Below the pieces are notes generated by a model that was not told the DNA's origin, ran no database searches, and worked only from the letters and a program-made list of their open reading frames with translations. From Peterkaempfera bronchialis (GTDB taxonomy: Bacteria; Actinomycetota; Actinomycetes; Streptomycetales; Streptomycetaceae), in the NCBI RefSeq assembly GCF_003258605.2, contig NZ_CP031264.1, forward strand, positions 2,480,001 to 2,544,000: a DNA stretch of 64,000 bases, in the 5' to 3' direction. Below, one piece after another: positions 53,115-61,065 of this stretch; position 1 is the stretch's first letter, and each line of letters begins with the position of its first letter. The translations under genes and the position numbers were made by a program.

Positions 53115-53939
53115 TCAGCCCCGGACCACCGGCTCCTGGAGCTCGGTCACCCACTGGTCGCGGTCCTCCGGGCACTCCAGGTACAGCTCCCGCGCATAGC
53201 CGGCGGAGCGGTAGCCGTTGGCGTCGATCCAGCGGGCCAACGCCTGCGCGGTGGGCATCACCTGGTCCATGGAGCCCCGGTGGACCACGGTGGCGGCGGT
53301 CTCGATCGCGGGCAGGTCCACCAGGGCGAACCCCAGGCCGTCGCGGGGCTCCGCCACGACCGTGAACCCGGCGTGCACGGTGATGGCGCCGTCGCCCTCC
53401 GGCGCGTCCTCGTACCAGGCGATGCCGGGCCCGCTGGGGGTGATCCCGGCCGTGGCCAGCCGGCAGCAGAGCTCGTCGTAGAGCGGCTGGATGACCGGGC
53501 TGATGTCCTCCGGGCCGTAACCGGCGGCGGTCCCCGACAGGGCGGCGACCCGCACCGGTGGGATGGTCTTGACCACGATCTCGACGGCGCTCATCTGTCC
53601 CTCACTCTCGATGGCTCGGAGCCTCGCCTCGACCTGGGCCAGCCGGGCGGCGGCGGCCTCGGCCGCCGCCGCCAGCTCGGCCCGGCGCAGCCGCAGCATC
53701 CCCTGCAACTGCTCGGTGGTGACCCGCTCGTCCAGGATGGTGCGCACCTGCCCCAGCGTGAAACCGAGGTCCTTCAGGGCGATGACGCGGTTGAGCCGGG
53801 CCAACTGGTGCGCCGCGTAGAAGCGGTAGCCGCTGGCCGGGTCGACCCGGGCGGGGCGCAGCAGGCCGACGGCGTCGTAGTGGCGCAGCATGCGGACCGA
53901 CACCCGGCCGTGCTTGGCGAAGTCTCCGATGGTGAACAT
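53115..53939 (-). CDS. MerR-family regulator with GyrI-like effector domain
   Basis: The 274-residue protein has an N-terminal MerR winged helix (FTIGDFAKHGRVSVRMLRHY, then a coiled dimerisation helix near residues 75-115 rich in Ala/Arg/Glu) and a C-terminal GyrI/BmrR-like domain that binds small hydrophobic ligands. Such regulators control drug-efflux or stress genes. No target is adjacent; the downstream neighbour is the convergent mutase gene. A PH-domain protein gene lies upstream on the same strand. Confidence 0.88.
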   Translation of the reverse strand: MFTIGDFAKHGRVSVRMLRHYDAVGLLRPARVDPASGYRFYAAHQLARLNRVIALKDLGFTLGQVRTILDERVTTEQLQGMLRLRRAELAAAAEAAAARLAQVEARLRAIESEGQMSAVEIVVKTIPPVRVAALSGTAAGYGPEDISPVIQPLYDELCCRLATAGITPSGPGIAWYEDAPEGDGAITVHAGFTVVAEPRDGLGFALVDLPAIETAATVVHRGSMDQVMPTAQALARWIDANGYRSAGYARELYLECPEDRDQWVTELQEPVVRG

Positions 53940-54000
53940 GGTGCGTCCCAGTGGAGGGCCTCACACGGTGTGAGGGTCAAGAAGAGGGGCGGGCGGCCGG

Positions 54001-54876
54001 TCAGCCGGTGGCGACCAGGACGATCAGGGCGACCAGGCCGACCACGGCGGGGGCGATGACCCACCAGCACCAGGCGGTGGTGACCTCACCGGCGGCCTGC
54101 GGGCGGGAGGCGTGCCGTTCGGCGGTCTCCCGCAGGGTGTCCACGACCTGGTCGGACCAGGCGCGGGTGGGGTCGGGGGCTCCGGCGACGGCGCCTCGGC
54201 GGGCGGCGGGGCGGCCACCGGGGCGGGTCGGGGTCCGGTCGCCGCGTCCGGCGTACGGGTCCTCGGCGGCGGCGCGGGCGGCCACTCGGCTGGCGCGCTT
54301 GCGCTGCCGCAGCGACACGGGGACGGCCCAGACCTGGTACTTCCGCCCGCCGGCGAGCAGTTCGACGGAGTAGCCCGACCGCAGGCTCTCGACGGTGGCC
54401 CAGGGGGCGACGATGGTGCGGAGCGGGTTGCGGACCTTGATGCGGTCCTCGTTGGCGTAGACCGCAGGGCGGAGGGTGTACGCGGCGATCAGCGGGACGA
54501 AGAGCAGTGCGGCGGCGAGGGCGGCCCAGGGGGTCCTGCCGGTGCCGTACACGGCGGCGTCGACGATCAGCCAGGCGCCCACGGCCAGCAGCAGCACACC
54601 GGAGAGCAGGCTGGGCATGGAGCGGAAGACGCGGTCGGCGTACTTCGGCCCGTCGCCGGGGCTGGGCTTCTCCGCGGACTGGGGCTCGTCCGTGGGCTGG
54701 ACCTCGGCCGTGGGCTGGGCCTCGGCCGTGGGCTGGGCCTCGCCCTTCGGCTGGGCCTCGGTCGTGGGCTGGGGCTTCGCCGGCTGCTGGGGCTCGGCCG
54801 GCTGGTGGGACTGGTCGGAGTCCGGGTTGCCGGGGGTGTCCTGGCTGTGCCCGTTCTCGCCTGCGGGGTCGGTCAT
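54001..54876 (-). CDS. membrane protein with bacterial PH-like domain
   Basis: The 291-residue protein has a disordered N-terminus with five six-residue QPTAEA-like repeats, then two transmembrane helices (residues about 90-108 and 117-137), a bPH2-type domain (DRIKVRNPLRTIVAPWATVES) and a third, C-terminal helix. Similar proteins are found in actinomycetes near sugar or nucleoside genes, but their function is unknown. The ATG is the one nearest the open frame without extra 5' sequence. It is divergent from deoC, with a shared regulatory interval of 109 nt. Confidence 0.8.
   Translation of the reverse strand: MTDPAGENGHSQDTPGNPDSDQSHQPAEPQQPAKPQPTTEAQPKGEAQPTAEAQPTAEVQPTDEPQSAEKPSPGDGPKYADRVFRSMPSLLSGVLLLAVGAWLIVDAAVYGTGRTPWAALAAALLFVPLIAAYTLRPAVYANEDRIKVRNPLRTIVAPWATVESLRSGYSVELLAGGRKYQVWAVPVSLRQRKRASRVAARAAAEDPYAGRGDRTPTRPGGRPAARRGAVAGAPDPTRAWSDQVVDTLRETAERHASRPQAAGEVTTAWCWWVIAPAVVGLVALIVLVATG
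54685..54774 (-). repeat. five tandem 18-bp units in the PH-domain protein gene
   Basis: CTCGGCCGTGGGCTGGGC and close variants repeat five times without a break, coding for the QPTAEA repeats of the disordered N-terminus. Copy number may vary. Confidence 0.9.
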
Positions 54877-54962
54877 GATGTCAGATTGTGCCTCAGTGGC
54901 TCCCGGGGCGACGGAGGGCAGTGTTGCGGAACGGCATCGGTTGCCCTGCACCCTGTCGGGAT

Positions 54963-54978
54963 GCTACGCGTGTAGATA
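54963..54978 (+). promoter_or_regulatory. deoC promoter: operator-like palindrome and -10
   Basis: CTACGCGTGTAG (54963-54974) differs by one base from the punA palindrome. It overlaps the -10 TAGATA (54973-54978), which ends 7 nt before the proposed GTG start. Binding there would block transcription. Confidence 0.6.
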
Positions 54979-54985
54979 TGCTGGT

Positions 54986-55981
54986 GTGGTGACTATGTCC
55001 ACTGTTGCAGCCAACGCCCCCGGCGCCGTGGGCGGCGGTCTCGCAGACGTCGCGGCGTCCGAGGCCTCCCTGCGCCGCTTCCTGCACGGCCTGCCCGGCG
55101 TCGACGCGGTCGGCCTGGAGGCCCGCGCCGCCTCCCTGGGCACCCGTTCGATCAAGACGTCGGCCAAGGCGTACGCCATCGACCTCGCGATCTCGATGAT
55201 CGACCTGACCACCCTGGAGGGAGCGGACACCGCCGGAAAGGTGCGGTCGCTCTGCACCAAGGCCAAGCACCCGGACCCGACCGCCCCCGGCTGCCCGCCG
55301 GTCGCGGCGGTCTGCGTCTACCCGGACATGGTCGCCACCGCGCGGGCCGCCCTGGAGGGCACCGGTATCCATGTGGCCTCGGTCGCCACCGCCTTCCCCT
55401 CCGGCCGCGCCGCGCTGCCGGTGAAGCTGGCGGACACCGCCCAGGCGGTCGCCGCCGGGGCCGACGAGATCGACATGGTGATCGACCGGGGCGCCTTCCT
55501 CTCCGGCCGCTACCTCCAGGTCTTCGAGGAGATCGTGGCCGTCAAGGAGGCGTGCCGCCGCCCGGACGGCCAGGACGCCCATCTGAAGGTGATCTTCGAG
55601 ACCGGCGAGTTGCAGACGTACGACAATGTGCGCCGCGCCTCCTGGCTGGCGATGCTGGCCGGGGCCGACTTCATCAAGACCTCCACCGGCAAGGTGGCCG
55701 TCAACGCCACCCCGCCGGTGACGCTGCTGATGCTGGAGGCGGTGCGCGACTTCCACGCCGCCACCGGCACCCGGATCGGCGTCAAGCCGGCCGGCGGCAT
55801 CCGCACCACCAAGGACGCCATGAAGTACCTGGTCATGGTGAACGAGACGCTCGGCGACGGCTGGCTCTCCCCGGACTGGTTCCGCTTCGGCGCCTCCAGC
55901 CTCCTCAACGACCTGCTGATGCAGCGTCAGAAGCTGACCACCGGCCGGTACTCCGGTCCCGACTACGTGACGGTGGACTGA
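54986..55981 (+). CDS. deoC: deoxyribose-phosphate aldolase
   Basis: The 331-residue enzyme has the class I aldolase barrel with Schiff-base lysine in DFIKTSTGK and a second lysine in GVKPAGGIR, splitting 2-deoxyribose-5-phosphate into glyceraldehyde-3-phosphate and acetaldehyde. The GTG at the proposed start is 7 nt after a -10 element and makes a leaderless mRNA; an ATG three codons later is an alternative. The aldehyde dehydrogenase gene follows 5 nt after the stop, fitting acetaldehyde removal. Confidence 0.95.
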   Translation: MVTMSTVAANAPGAVGGGLADVAASEASLRRFLHGLPGVDAVGLEARAASLGTRSIKTSAKAYAIDLAISMIDLTTLEGADTAGKVRSLCTKAKHPDPTAPGCPPVAAVCVYPDMVATARAALEGTGIHVASVATAFPSGRAALPVKLADTAQAVAAGADEIDMVIDRGAFLSGRYLQVFEEIVAVKEACRRPDGQDAHLKVIFETGELQTYDNVRRASWLAMLAGADFIKTSTGKVAVNATPPVTLLMLEAVRDFHAATGTRIGVKPAGGIRTTKDAMKYLVMVNETLGDGWLSPDWFRFGASSLLNDLLMQRQKLTTGRYSGPDYVTVD

Positions 55982-55986
55982 GCCCG

Positions 55987-57534
55987 ATGGCAACCCCCAA
56001 GAACCCCACGAAGACCCCCGCCTCCGCTCCGGCCACTCCGGCCGGTCCGGCCGCTTCCACAGCGCCCGAGGCTCCGGTGGCCGCCAACGGCCTGCCCGGC
56101 AAGCTCTTCAGCTACGCCCCCGCCCCCGAGTCGCCCGCCGCAGCCGGTGACATCGCCTCGTCGTACGGCCACTTCATCGGCGGCGCGTTCACCGAGAGCG
56201 CCGGCAAGGAGGCGCTGAAGACGGTCAACCCGGCGACCGGCCAGGTGCTCGCCGAGTTCGCCCAGGGCACCGAGGAGGATGTGGACCGCGCGGTCAAGGC
56301 CGCCCGCGACGCCTTCCCCGCCTGGTCGGCGCTGCCCGGCTCGGAGCGGGCCAAGTACCTCTTCCGGATCGCCCGGATCGTCCAGGAGCGCAGCCGCGAA
56401 CTGGCCGTGCTGGAGTCGATCGACAACGGCAAGCCGATCCGCGAGACCCGCGATGTGGACCTGCCGCTGGTCGCCGCGCACTTCTTCTACTACGCGGGCT
56501 GGGCCGACAAGCTGGAGTACGCCGGGTTCGGGCCGGCCCCCCGGCCGCTGGGCGTCGCCGCCCAGGTCATCCCGTGGAACTTCCCGCTGCTGATGCTGGC
56601 CTGGAAGATCGCCCCGGCGCTGGCCACCGGCAACACCGTGGTCCTCAAGCCCGCCGAGACCACCCCGCTGACCGCGCTGCGGTTCGCCGAGATCGTCCGC
56701 CAGGCCGGGCTGCCCAAGGGCGTCGTCAATATCGTCACCGGCGACGGCCGCACCGGCGCCGCCCTGACCACGCACCCGGACGTGGCCAAGGTCGCCTTCA
56801 CCGGCTCCACCGAGGTCGGCCGCTCCATCGCCCGCTCCCTGGCCGGTACCCGCAAGAAGCTGTCGCTGGAGCTGGGCGGCAAGGCCGCCAACATCGTCTT
56901 CGACGACGCCCCGATCGACCAGGCCGTCGAGGGCATCGTCAACGGGATCTTCTTCAACCAGGGCCATGTCTGCTGCGCCGGCTCCCGGCTGCTGGTCCAG
57001 GAGTCGGTCCACGACGAGGTGCTGGACGCGCTCAAGCGCCGGATGTCCACCCTGCGGGTGGGCGACCCGCTGGACAAGAACACCGATGTGGGCGCCATCA
57101 ACTCGGCCGCCCAGCTGGCCCGGATCAAGGAGCTGGCGGCGGCCGGCGAGGCCGAGGGCGCCGAGCGCTGGGCCCCCGCCTGCGAACTGCCCGAGAACGG
57201 CTTCTGGTTCGCCCCGACCGTCTTCACCGGCGTCGGCCAGGCGCACCGGATCGCCCGCGAGGAGATCTTCGGCCCGGTGCTGTCGGTGCTGACCTTCCGC
57301 ACCCCGGCCGAGGCCGTGGAGAAGGCCAACAACACCCCGTACGGGCTGTCGGCCGGCGTCTGGACCGAGAAGGGCTCCCGCATCCTCTGGATGGCGAGCC
57401 GGCTGCGGGCCGGCATCGTCTGGTCCAACACCTTCAACAAGTTCGACCCGACCTCGCCGTTCGGCGGCTACAAGGAGTCGGGCTACGGCCGCGAGGGCGG
57501 CCGCCACGGTCTGGAGGCGTACCTCGATGTCTGA
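55987..57534 (+). CDS. NAD-dependent aldehyde dehydrogenase
   Basis: This 515-residue enzyme has the catalytic cysteine at about residue 329 in GHVCCAGSR, the general-base glutamate in LELGGKAANIVF, the NAD-binding loop FTGSTEVGRSIA and the catalytic asparagine in PWNFPLLML. Its N-terminal 40 residues are an Ala/Pro-rich extension. As the second gene after deoC it probably oxidises acetaldehyde to acetate. Its stop overlaps the next gene by 8 nt, so the two are co-translated. Confidence 0.93.
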   Translation: MATPKNPTKTPASAPATPAGPAASTAPEAPVAANGLPGKLFSYAPAPESPAAAGDIASSYGHFIGGAFTESAGKEALKTVNPATGQVLAEFAQGTEEDVDRAVKAARDAFPAWSALPGSERAKYLFRIARIVQERSRELAVLESIDNGKPIRETRDVDLPLVAAHFFYYAGWADKLEYAGFGPAPRPLGVAAQVIPWNFPLLMLAWKIAPALATGNTVVLKPAETTPLTALRFAEIVRQAGLPKGVVNIVTGDGRTGAALTTHPDVAKVAFTGSTEVGRSIARSLAGTRKKLSLELGGKAANIVFDDAPIDQAVEGIVNGIFFNQGHVCCAGSRLLVQESVHDEVLDALKRRMSTLRVGDPLDKNTDVGAINSAAQLARIKELAAAGEAEGAERWAPACELPENGFWFAPTVFTGVGQAHRIAREEIFGPVLSVLTFRTPAEAVEKANNTPYGLSAGVWTEKGSRILWMASRLRAGIVWSNTFNKFDPTSPFGGYKESGYGREGGRHGLEAYLDV

Positions 57535-58444
57535 GCCGGTGACGCGTATCGACGCCCCTCGTCTGACAGTCAGCAAGACCTACAAGCTGTTCGTCGGCGG
57601 GAAGTTCCCCCGCTCCGAGAGCGGACGGGTGTACGAGGTGACCGACACCAAGGGCGACTGGCTGGCCAACGCACCGCTGGGCACCCGCAAGGACACCCGG
57701 GACGCGGTCGTGGCCGCCCGCAAGGCGTTCGCCGGCTGGTCCGGCGCCACCGCCTACAACCGGGGCCAGATCCTCTACCGGGTCGCCGAGATGCTCCAGG
57801 GCCGCCGCGAGCAGTTCGCCGCCGAGGTGGCCACCGCCGAGGGCCTGGGCGGCAAGAAGGCCGCAGCCCTGGTGGACGCGGCCATCGACCGCTGGGTCTG
57901 GTACGCGGGCTGGACCGACAAGATCGCCCAGATCGCCGGTGCCGCCAACCCGGTGGCCGGGCCGTACTTCAACCTCTCCACCCCCGAGCCCACCGGTGTG
58001 GTCGGCGTGGTCGCCCCGCAGCGCGGCACCGGCCACTCGCTGCTGGGCCTGGTCTCGGTGGTCGCCCCGGCCATCGCGGCCGGCAACACCGTGGTGGTCG
58101 CCGCCGCCGAGGGGGCGCCGCTGCCCGCGCTGTCGCTCGGCGAGGTGCTGGCCACCTCCGACCTGCCCGGCGGCGTGGTGAACCTCCTCTCCGGCCGTAC
58201 CGGGGACATCGCCCCGACCCTCGCCTCGCACCAGGACGTCAACGCCCTGGACCTGGCGGGCGCGGTCGCGGACGACGGCCCGGCCTCGGCCAAGGCGCTG
58301 GAGGCCGCCGCTGCGGACACCCTCAAGCGGGTCCTCCGCCCGGCCGTCGACCCCGCCGCCGAGGACTGGACCGCAGCCCCCGGCACCGACCGCCTGCTGG
58401 CCTTCCTGGAGACCAAGACGGTCTGGCACCCGATGGGCGTCTGA
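57527..58444 (+). CDS. aldehyde dehydrogenase-like protein lacking the catalytic domain
   Basis: The 305-residue protein matches the N-terminal NAD-binding half of aldehyde dehydrogenases (KLFVGGKFPRSESG, DAVVAARKAFAGWSGATAYN, VVGVVAPQRGTGHSLLGL). The cysteine-bearing catalytic domain and the base glutamate motif are missing. A regulatory or structural subunit for the overlapping complete enzyme is the best reading. The N-terminal homologue is conserved at this position in Streptomyces, as I recall, so it is probably not a decaying gene. Ends with a short unrelated C-terminus. Confidence 0.75.
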   Translation: MSEPVTRIDAPRLTVSKTYKLFVGGKFPRSESGRVYEVTDTKGDWLANAPLGTRKDTRDAVVAARKAFAGWSGATAYNRGQILYRVAEMLQGRREQFAAEVATAEGLGGKKAAALVDAAIDRWVWYAGWTDKIAQIAGAANPVAGPYFNLSTPEPTGVVGVVAPQRGTGHSLLGLVSVVAPAIAAGNTVVVAAAEGAPLPALSLGEVLATSDLPGGVVNLLSGRTGDIAPTLASHQDVNALDLAGAVADDGPASAKALEAAAADTLKRVLRPAVDPAAEDWTAAPGTDRLLAFLETKTVWHPMGV

Positions 58445-58464
58445 CCCCACCCGGGCAACCGGCA

Positions 58465-58499
58465 ACGGGCGCGCACCGCCACCGGCGGTGCGCGCCCGT
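58465..58499. terminator. bidirectional terminator
   Basis: ACGGGCGCGCACCGCC and its exact complement form a 16-bp stem with a 3-nt loop between the convergent aldehyde dehydrogenase-like and csbD genes. Confidence 0.85.
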
Positions 58500-58527
58500 C
58501 CCATGCGGTACGGCTGCCTTGCGGCCG

Positions 58528-58701
58528 TCAGTCCTTGAAGACGTCCTTGACCTTCTCCGCCGCCTGCTTGGTGTCGGCCTTGGCCTGGTCGCCGTGCCCC
58601 TCCGCTTCCAGCTTCTTGTTGCCGACAGCCTTGCCGGCCGCCTCCTTGGCCTTGCCCTTGATCTTCTGGGCTGCGTTCTCGGCCTTGTCGCCAGTCGCCA
58701 T
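58528..58701 (-). CDS. CsbD-family stress protein
   Basis: The 57-residue protein has repeats of the CsbD type: GDKAENAAQKIKGKAKEAAG, then AVGNKKLEAEGHGDQAK, with alternating Lys/Ala/Glu, predicted as an amphipathic helical bundle. CsbD proteins are small, abundant general-stress proteins under SigB-type control. GGAAGGAG lies 8 nt before the ATG. GGGTAG on the minus strand (58743-58748) is a possible SigB-type -10, but the -35 is unclear. It is divergent from the gas vesicle cluster, with 253 nt between. Confidence 0.9.
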   Translation of the reverse strand: MATGDKAENAAQKIKGKAKEAAGKAVGNKKLEAEGHGDQAKADTKQAAEKVKDVFKD

Positions 58702-58954
58702 GGCGGGACTCCTTCCACGTTCTCCACTGGGCAGTGAGCCGCCTACCCCCGTCTGCGCCGCTGATGCGGTACCGACCGTCGGCGACCCTGGCCGGAGCGC
58801 TTGGTGAGGCAGGCCGGAAGGAGCATAGTTGGGGGAGGAATGTCCTAATCGACCCTTTTGGGTGAACGACACATCCGAAGAACTCGCCCTGTCCCTGTGC
58901 CCTGGTGGCGGCTCCTCCCAGTGTCCTCGCGTCGGCGCAGGGGAGAGGAGCACC

Positions 58955-59545
58955 ATGAACAACGGCCAGGTGGCTCTTGCGGTAGGGGCCAGTTACCTCC
59001 TTGGACGCCTCCACAAGGCCCGCTGGGCACTCGCCCTCGCCGGGGTGGCGGCGGGCAGGCGTCTTCGGTCCGGGAAGGGCGCCGGTGGACTGCTCAAGGC
59101 ACCGGCCCAACTCGGCGAGTTGGCCGGGACCGTGCGCGGACAGTTGCTCTCCGCCGGGAAGAAGGCCGCCGTTGCTGCGGCGAGCAGCCAGATCGACAAG
59201 CTGAGCGACCGGCTGGAGGACCGCGCGGCCTCGCTGCGCTCCGGTCCCGGACGTCCCGAAGCGGACCAGGAGGCCGAGGACGAGGAACCCGAAGAGGCGG
59301 AACCCGAAGAGGCGGAACCTGCGGCGGAGGACGAGCAGCGCACCGAAGAGCGGCAGCAGACCCGGCCGCGCGACCGTGGCGGTCCCTCGGAGGGCCGTGG
59401 GGGCCGGGCGGCGGCAAGGAGGACGGGGGCGGCGCCGACCAGGAAGACGCCGGAACGAACCGGTGCGGCACAGAAGACCGCAGCCGGACGCACCGCGAAG
59501 AAGACCGCTGCGGGCCTGCCCGGGCGGCGGACTCGGGGATGGTGA
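58955..59545 (+). CDS. gas vesicle cluster protein, helical/Lys-Ala-rich (GvpY-like)
   Basis: This 196-residue protein starts with a short amphipathic segment and a stretch ASYLLGRLHKARWALALAG that could be membrane-associated, then a coiled region (SSQIDKLSDRLEDRAASLR), an acidic stretch (EEPEEAEPEEAEPAAED) and a basic tail rich in Lys/Arg/Ala resembling histone-like tails. No enzymatic motif. It has the ribosome site GGGGAGAGGAG 5 nt upstream and is the first gene of the cluster. From memory similar proteins precede SRPBCC genes in Streptomyces gas vesicle clusters. Function unknown. Confidence 0.65.
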   Translation: MNNGQVALAVGASYLLGRLHKARWALALAGVAAGRRLRSGKGAGGLLKAPAQLGELAGTVRGQLLSAGKKAAVAAASSQIDKLSDRLEDRAASLRSGPGRPEADQEAEDEEPEEAEPEEAEPAAEDEQRTEERQQTRPRDRGGPSEGRGGRAAARRTGAAPTRKTPERTGAAQKTAAGRTAKKTAAGLPGRRTRGW

Positions 59546-59548
59546 CCC

Positions 59549-60607
59549 ATGGCGGAGCAATCCAAGGGCACACTCACGGACGGCCTCGGCGCTATCGCAC
59601 ACGAACTGCCGACCAGCCGCCTGAAGGAGCAGACCCAGAACGTCCTCGGCGCGCTCGGTGAGCGGGCGATGACCATGGTGACCGGCAAGGTGGGCGACGC
59701 CACCGAGCGGCTCACCCACTTCGCGGAGGAGGGCGGCGGCGGCGGGGGACTCGCGGCGGCGCTGACCGGCGCGAAGGGGCTGGCCGAGGGCAAGTCGCCG
59801 CTGAGCGCGGCCTTCGGGGCCGGTATGACCGGGGTGAAGGAGAAGGTCAAGGGCATCTTCGGCGGGGGCGGCAAGGACGGCGGTGGCAAGGGCGGCAAGA
59901 AGATCAAGGTCACCAACATCGTGGAGTCCATCGACCTGGGGGTCCCGGTCCGCACCGTCTACAACCAGTGGACGCAGTACGCCGACTTCCCCACCTTCAT
60001 GAAGAAGGTCGAGAACGTCGACCAGGAGTCGGAGACGGAGACCAACTGGAAGGCCCAGGTCTTCTGGTCGCACCGGCAGTGGAAGGCGACCATCGTGGAG
60101 CAGGTCCCCGATGAGCGCATCATCTGGCGGGCCAAGGGCGACAAGGGCCATGTGGACGGCGCCATCACCTTCCATGAGCTCACGCCCGACCTGACCCGCA
60201 TCCTGCTGGTCCTCGAATACCACCCCCAGGGCCTCTTCGAGCACACCGGCAACCTCTGGCGGGCGCAGGGCCGCCGCGTACGGCTGGAGCTCAAGCACTT
60301 CCGGCGCCAGGTCATGACGCAGACCCTGCTGCACCCCGAGGAGGTCGAGGGCTGGCGCGGCGAGATCCGCGACGGCGAGGTCGTGACGTCGCATGAGGAC
60401 GCCCTGAAGGAGGAGGAACCCCCGGAGGACGAGTACGACGACGAGGAGGAGCGCCCCGAAGGGGAGTACGAGGACGCCTACGACGAGACGGACGAGGAGC
60501 CCCCGGACGAGGAGCCCCCAGACGAAGAACCTGAGGACGAAGAGCCCGAGGACGAAGAGCCCGAGGAGCCCGTGCGGCGCCGCCGGGCGTCGGCCGCCGC
60601 GAGGTGA
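59549..60607 (+). CDS. SRPBCC (cyclase/dehydrase-like) gas vesicle cluster protein with long acidic tail
   Basis: The 352-residue protein has an N-terminal helical region, a Gly/Lys-rich linker ([15 protein letters not shown]), a START/SRPBCC fold ([20 protein letters not shown] to [13 protein letters not shown]-like) and a very acidic C-terminus made of repeated EEPEDEEP blocks with a terminal RRRRAS. SRPBCC domains bind hydrophobic ligands; here the job may be in vesicle assembly. The start follows the previous stop by 3 nt and the end overlaps the gvpA leader. No catalytic residue is recognised. Confidence 0.75.
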   Translation: MAEQSKGTLTDGLGAIAHELPTSRLKEQTQNVLGALGERAMTMVTGKVGDATERLTHFAEEGGGGGGLAAALTGAKGLAEGKSPLSAAFGAGMTGVKEKVKGIFGGGGKDGGGKGGKKIKVTNIVESIDLGVPVRTVYNQWTQYADFPTFMKKVENVDQESETETNWKAQVFWSHRQWKATIVEQVPDERIIWRAKGDKGHVDGAITFHELTPDLTRILLVLEYHPQGLFEHTGNLWRAQGRRVRLELKHFRRQVMTQTLLHPEEVEGWRGEIRDGEVVTSHEDALKEEEPPEDEYDDEEERPEGEYEDAYDETDEEPPDEEPPDEEPEDEEPEDEEPEEPVRRRRASAAAR

Positions 60608-60612
60608 GTGCC

Positions 60613-61065
60613 ATGACCGTCGCAGGCCAGCGCAGTCAGCACCTGGACCGGCCGTCCTCCAGCGGTCTGGCCGACGTGGTCGACCTGATCCTGGACAAGG
60701 GCCTGGTCATCGACGTGTATGTACGGGTCTCCCTGGTCGGCATCGAGCTGCTGACGATCGACGCCCGCATCGTCGTCGCAAGCGTGGACACCTATCTGAG
60801 GTTCGCCGAGGCGGTCAACCGCCTGGACCTCACCGGCACCCAGACCCACGGCCTGCCAGAACTGATGCAGGACATGCGCCAGGGGGGCGCCCAGCAGAAG
60901 ACCAAGGGCGCCCTGGAGGGGGTGAAGGAGCAGGTCGGTGAACTCCTGCACGGTGGCGAGGACGACGAGGAGCCGGAGGAGGAACCCGAGCGGGAGGAGC
61001 CGGAGTTCGAGGAGCGGCCCCGCCGCCGGACCAGGCCCGCCCAGCGCAGGGAGCGCGAGCCATGA
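60613..61065 (+). CDS. gvpA: gas vesicle structural protein GvpA
   Basis: The 150-residue protein has the GvpA core: [42 protein letters not shown] and [13 protein letters not shown]. These form the ribbed shell. After about residue 75 a C-terminal extension rich in Glu and Arg is added, as in other Streptomyces GvpA proteins and unlike the short cyanobacterial protein. GAGGTG lies 7 nt before the ATG; a GTG nine bases earlier overlaps the upstream stop. Confidence 0.92.
   Translation: MTVAGQRSQHLDRPSSSGLADVVDLILDKGLVIDVYVRVSLVGIELLTIDARIVVASVDTYLRFAEAVNRLDLTGTQTHGLPELMQDMRQGGAQQKTKGALEGVKEQVGELLHGGEDDEEPEEEPEREEPEFEERPRRRTRPAQRREREP

Noticed and set aside
57434-60394. A 986-codon open frame on the minus strand across deoC-linked and gas vesicle genes
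   Set aside because: It runs antisense to well-supported aldehyde dehydrogenase, csbD-region and gas vesicle genes and encodes low-complexity sequence. It is a GC-bias artefact.
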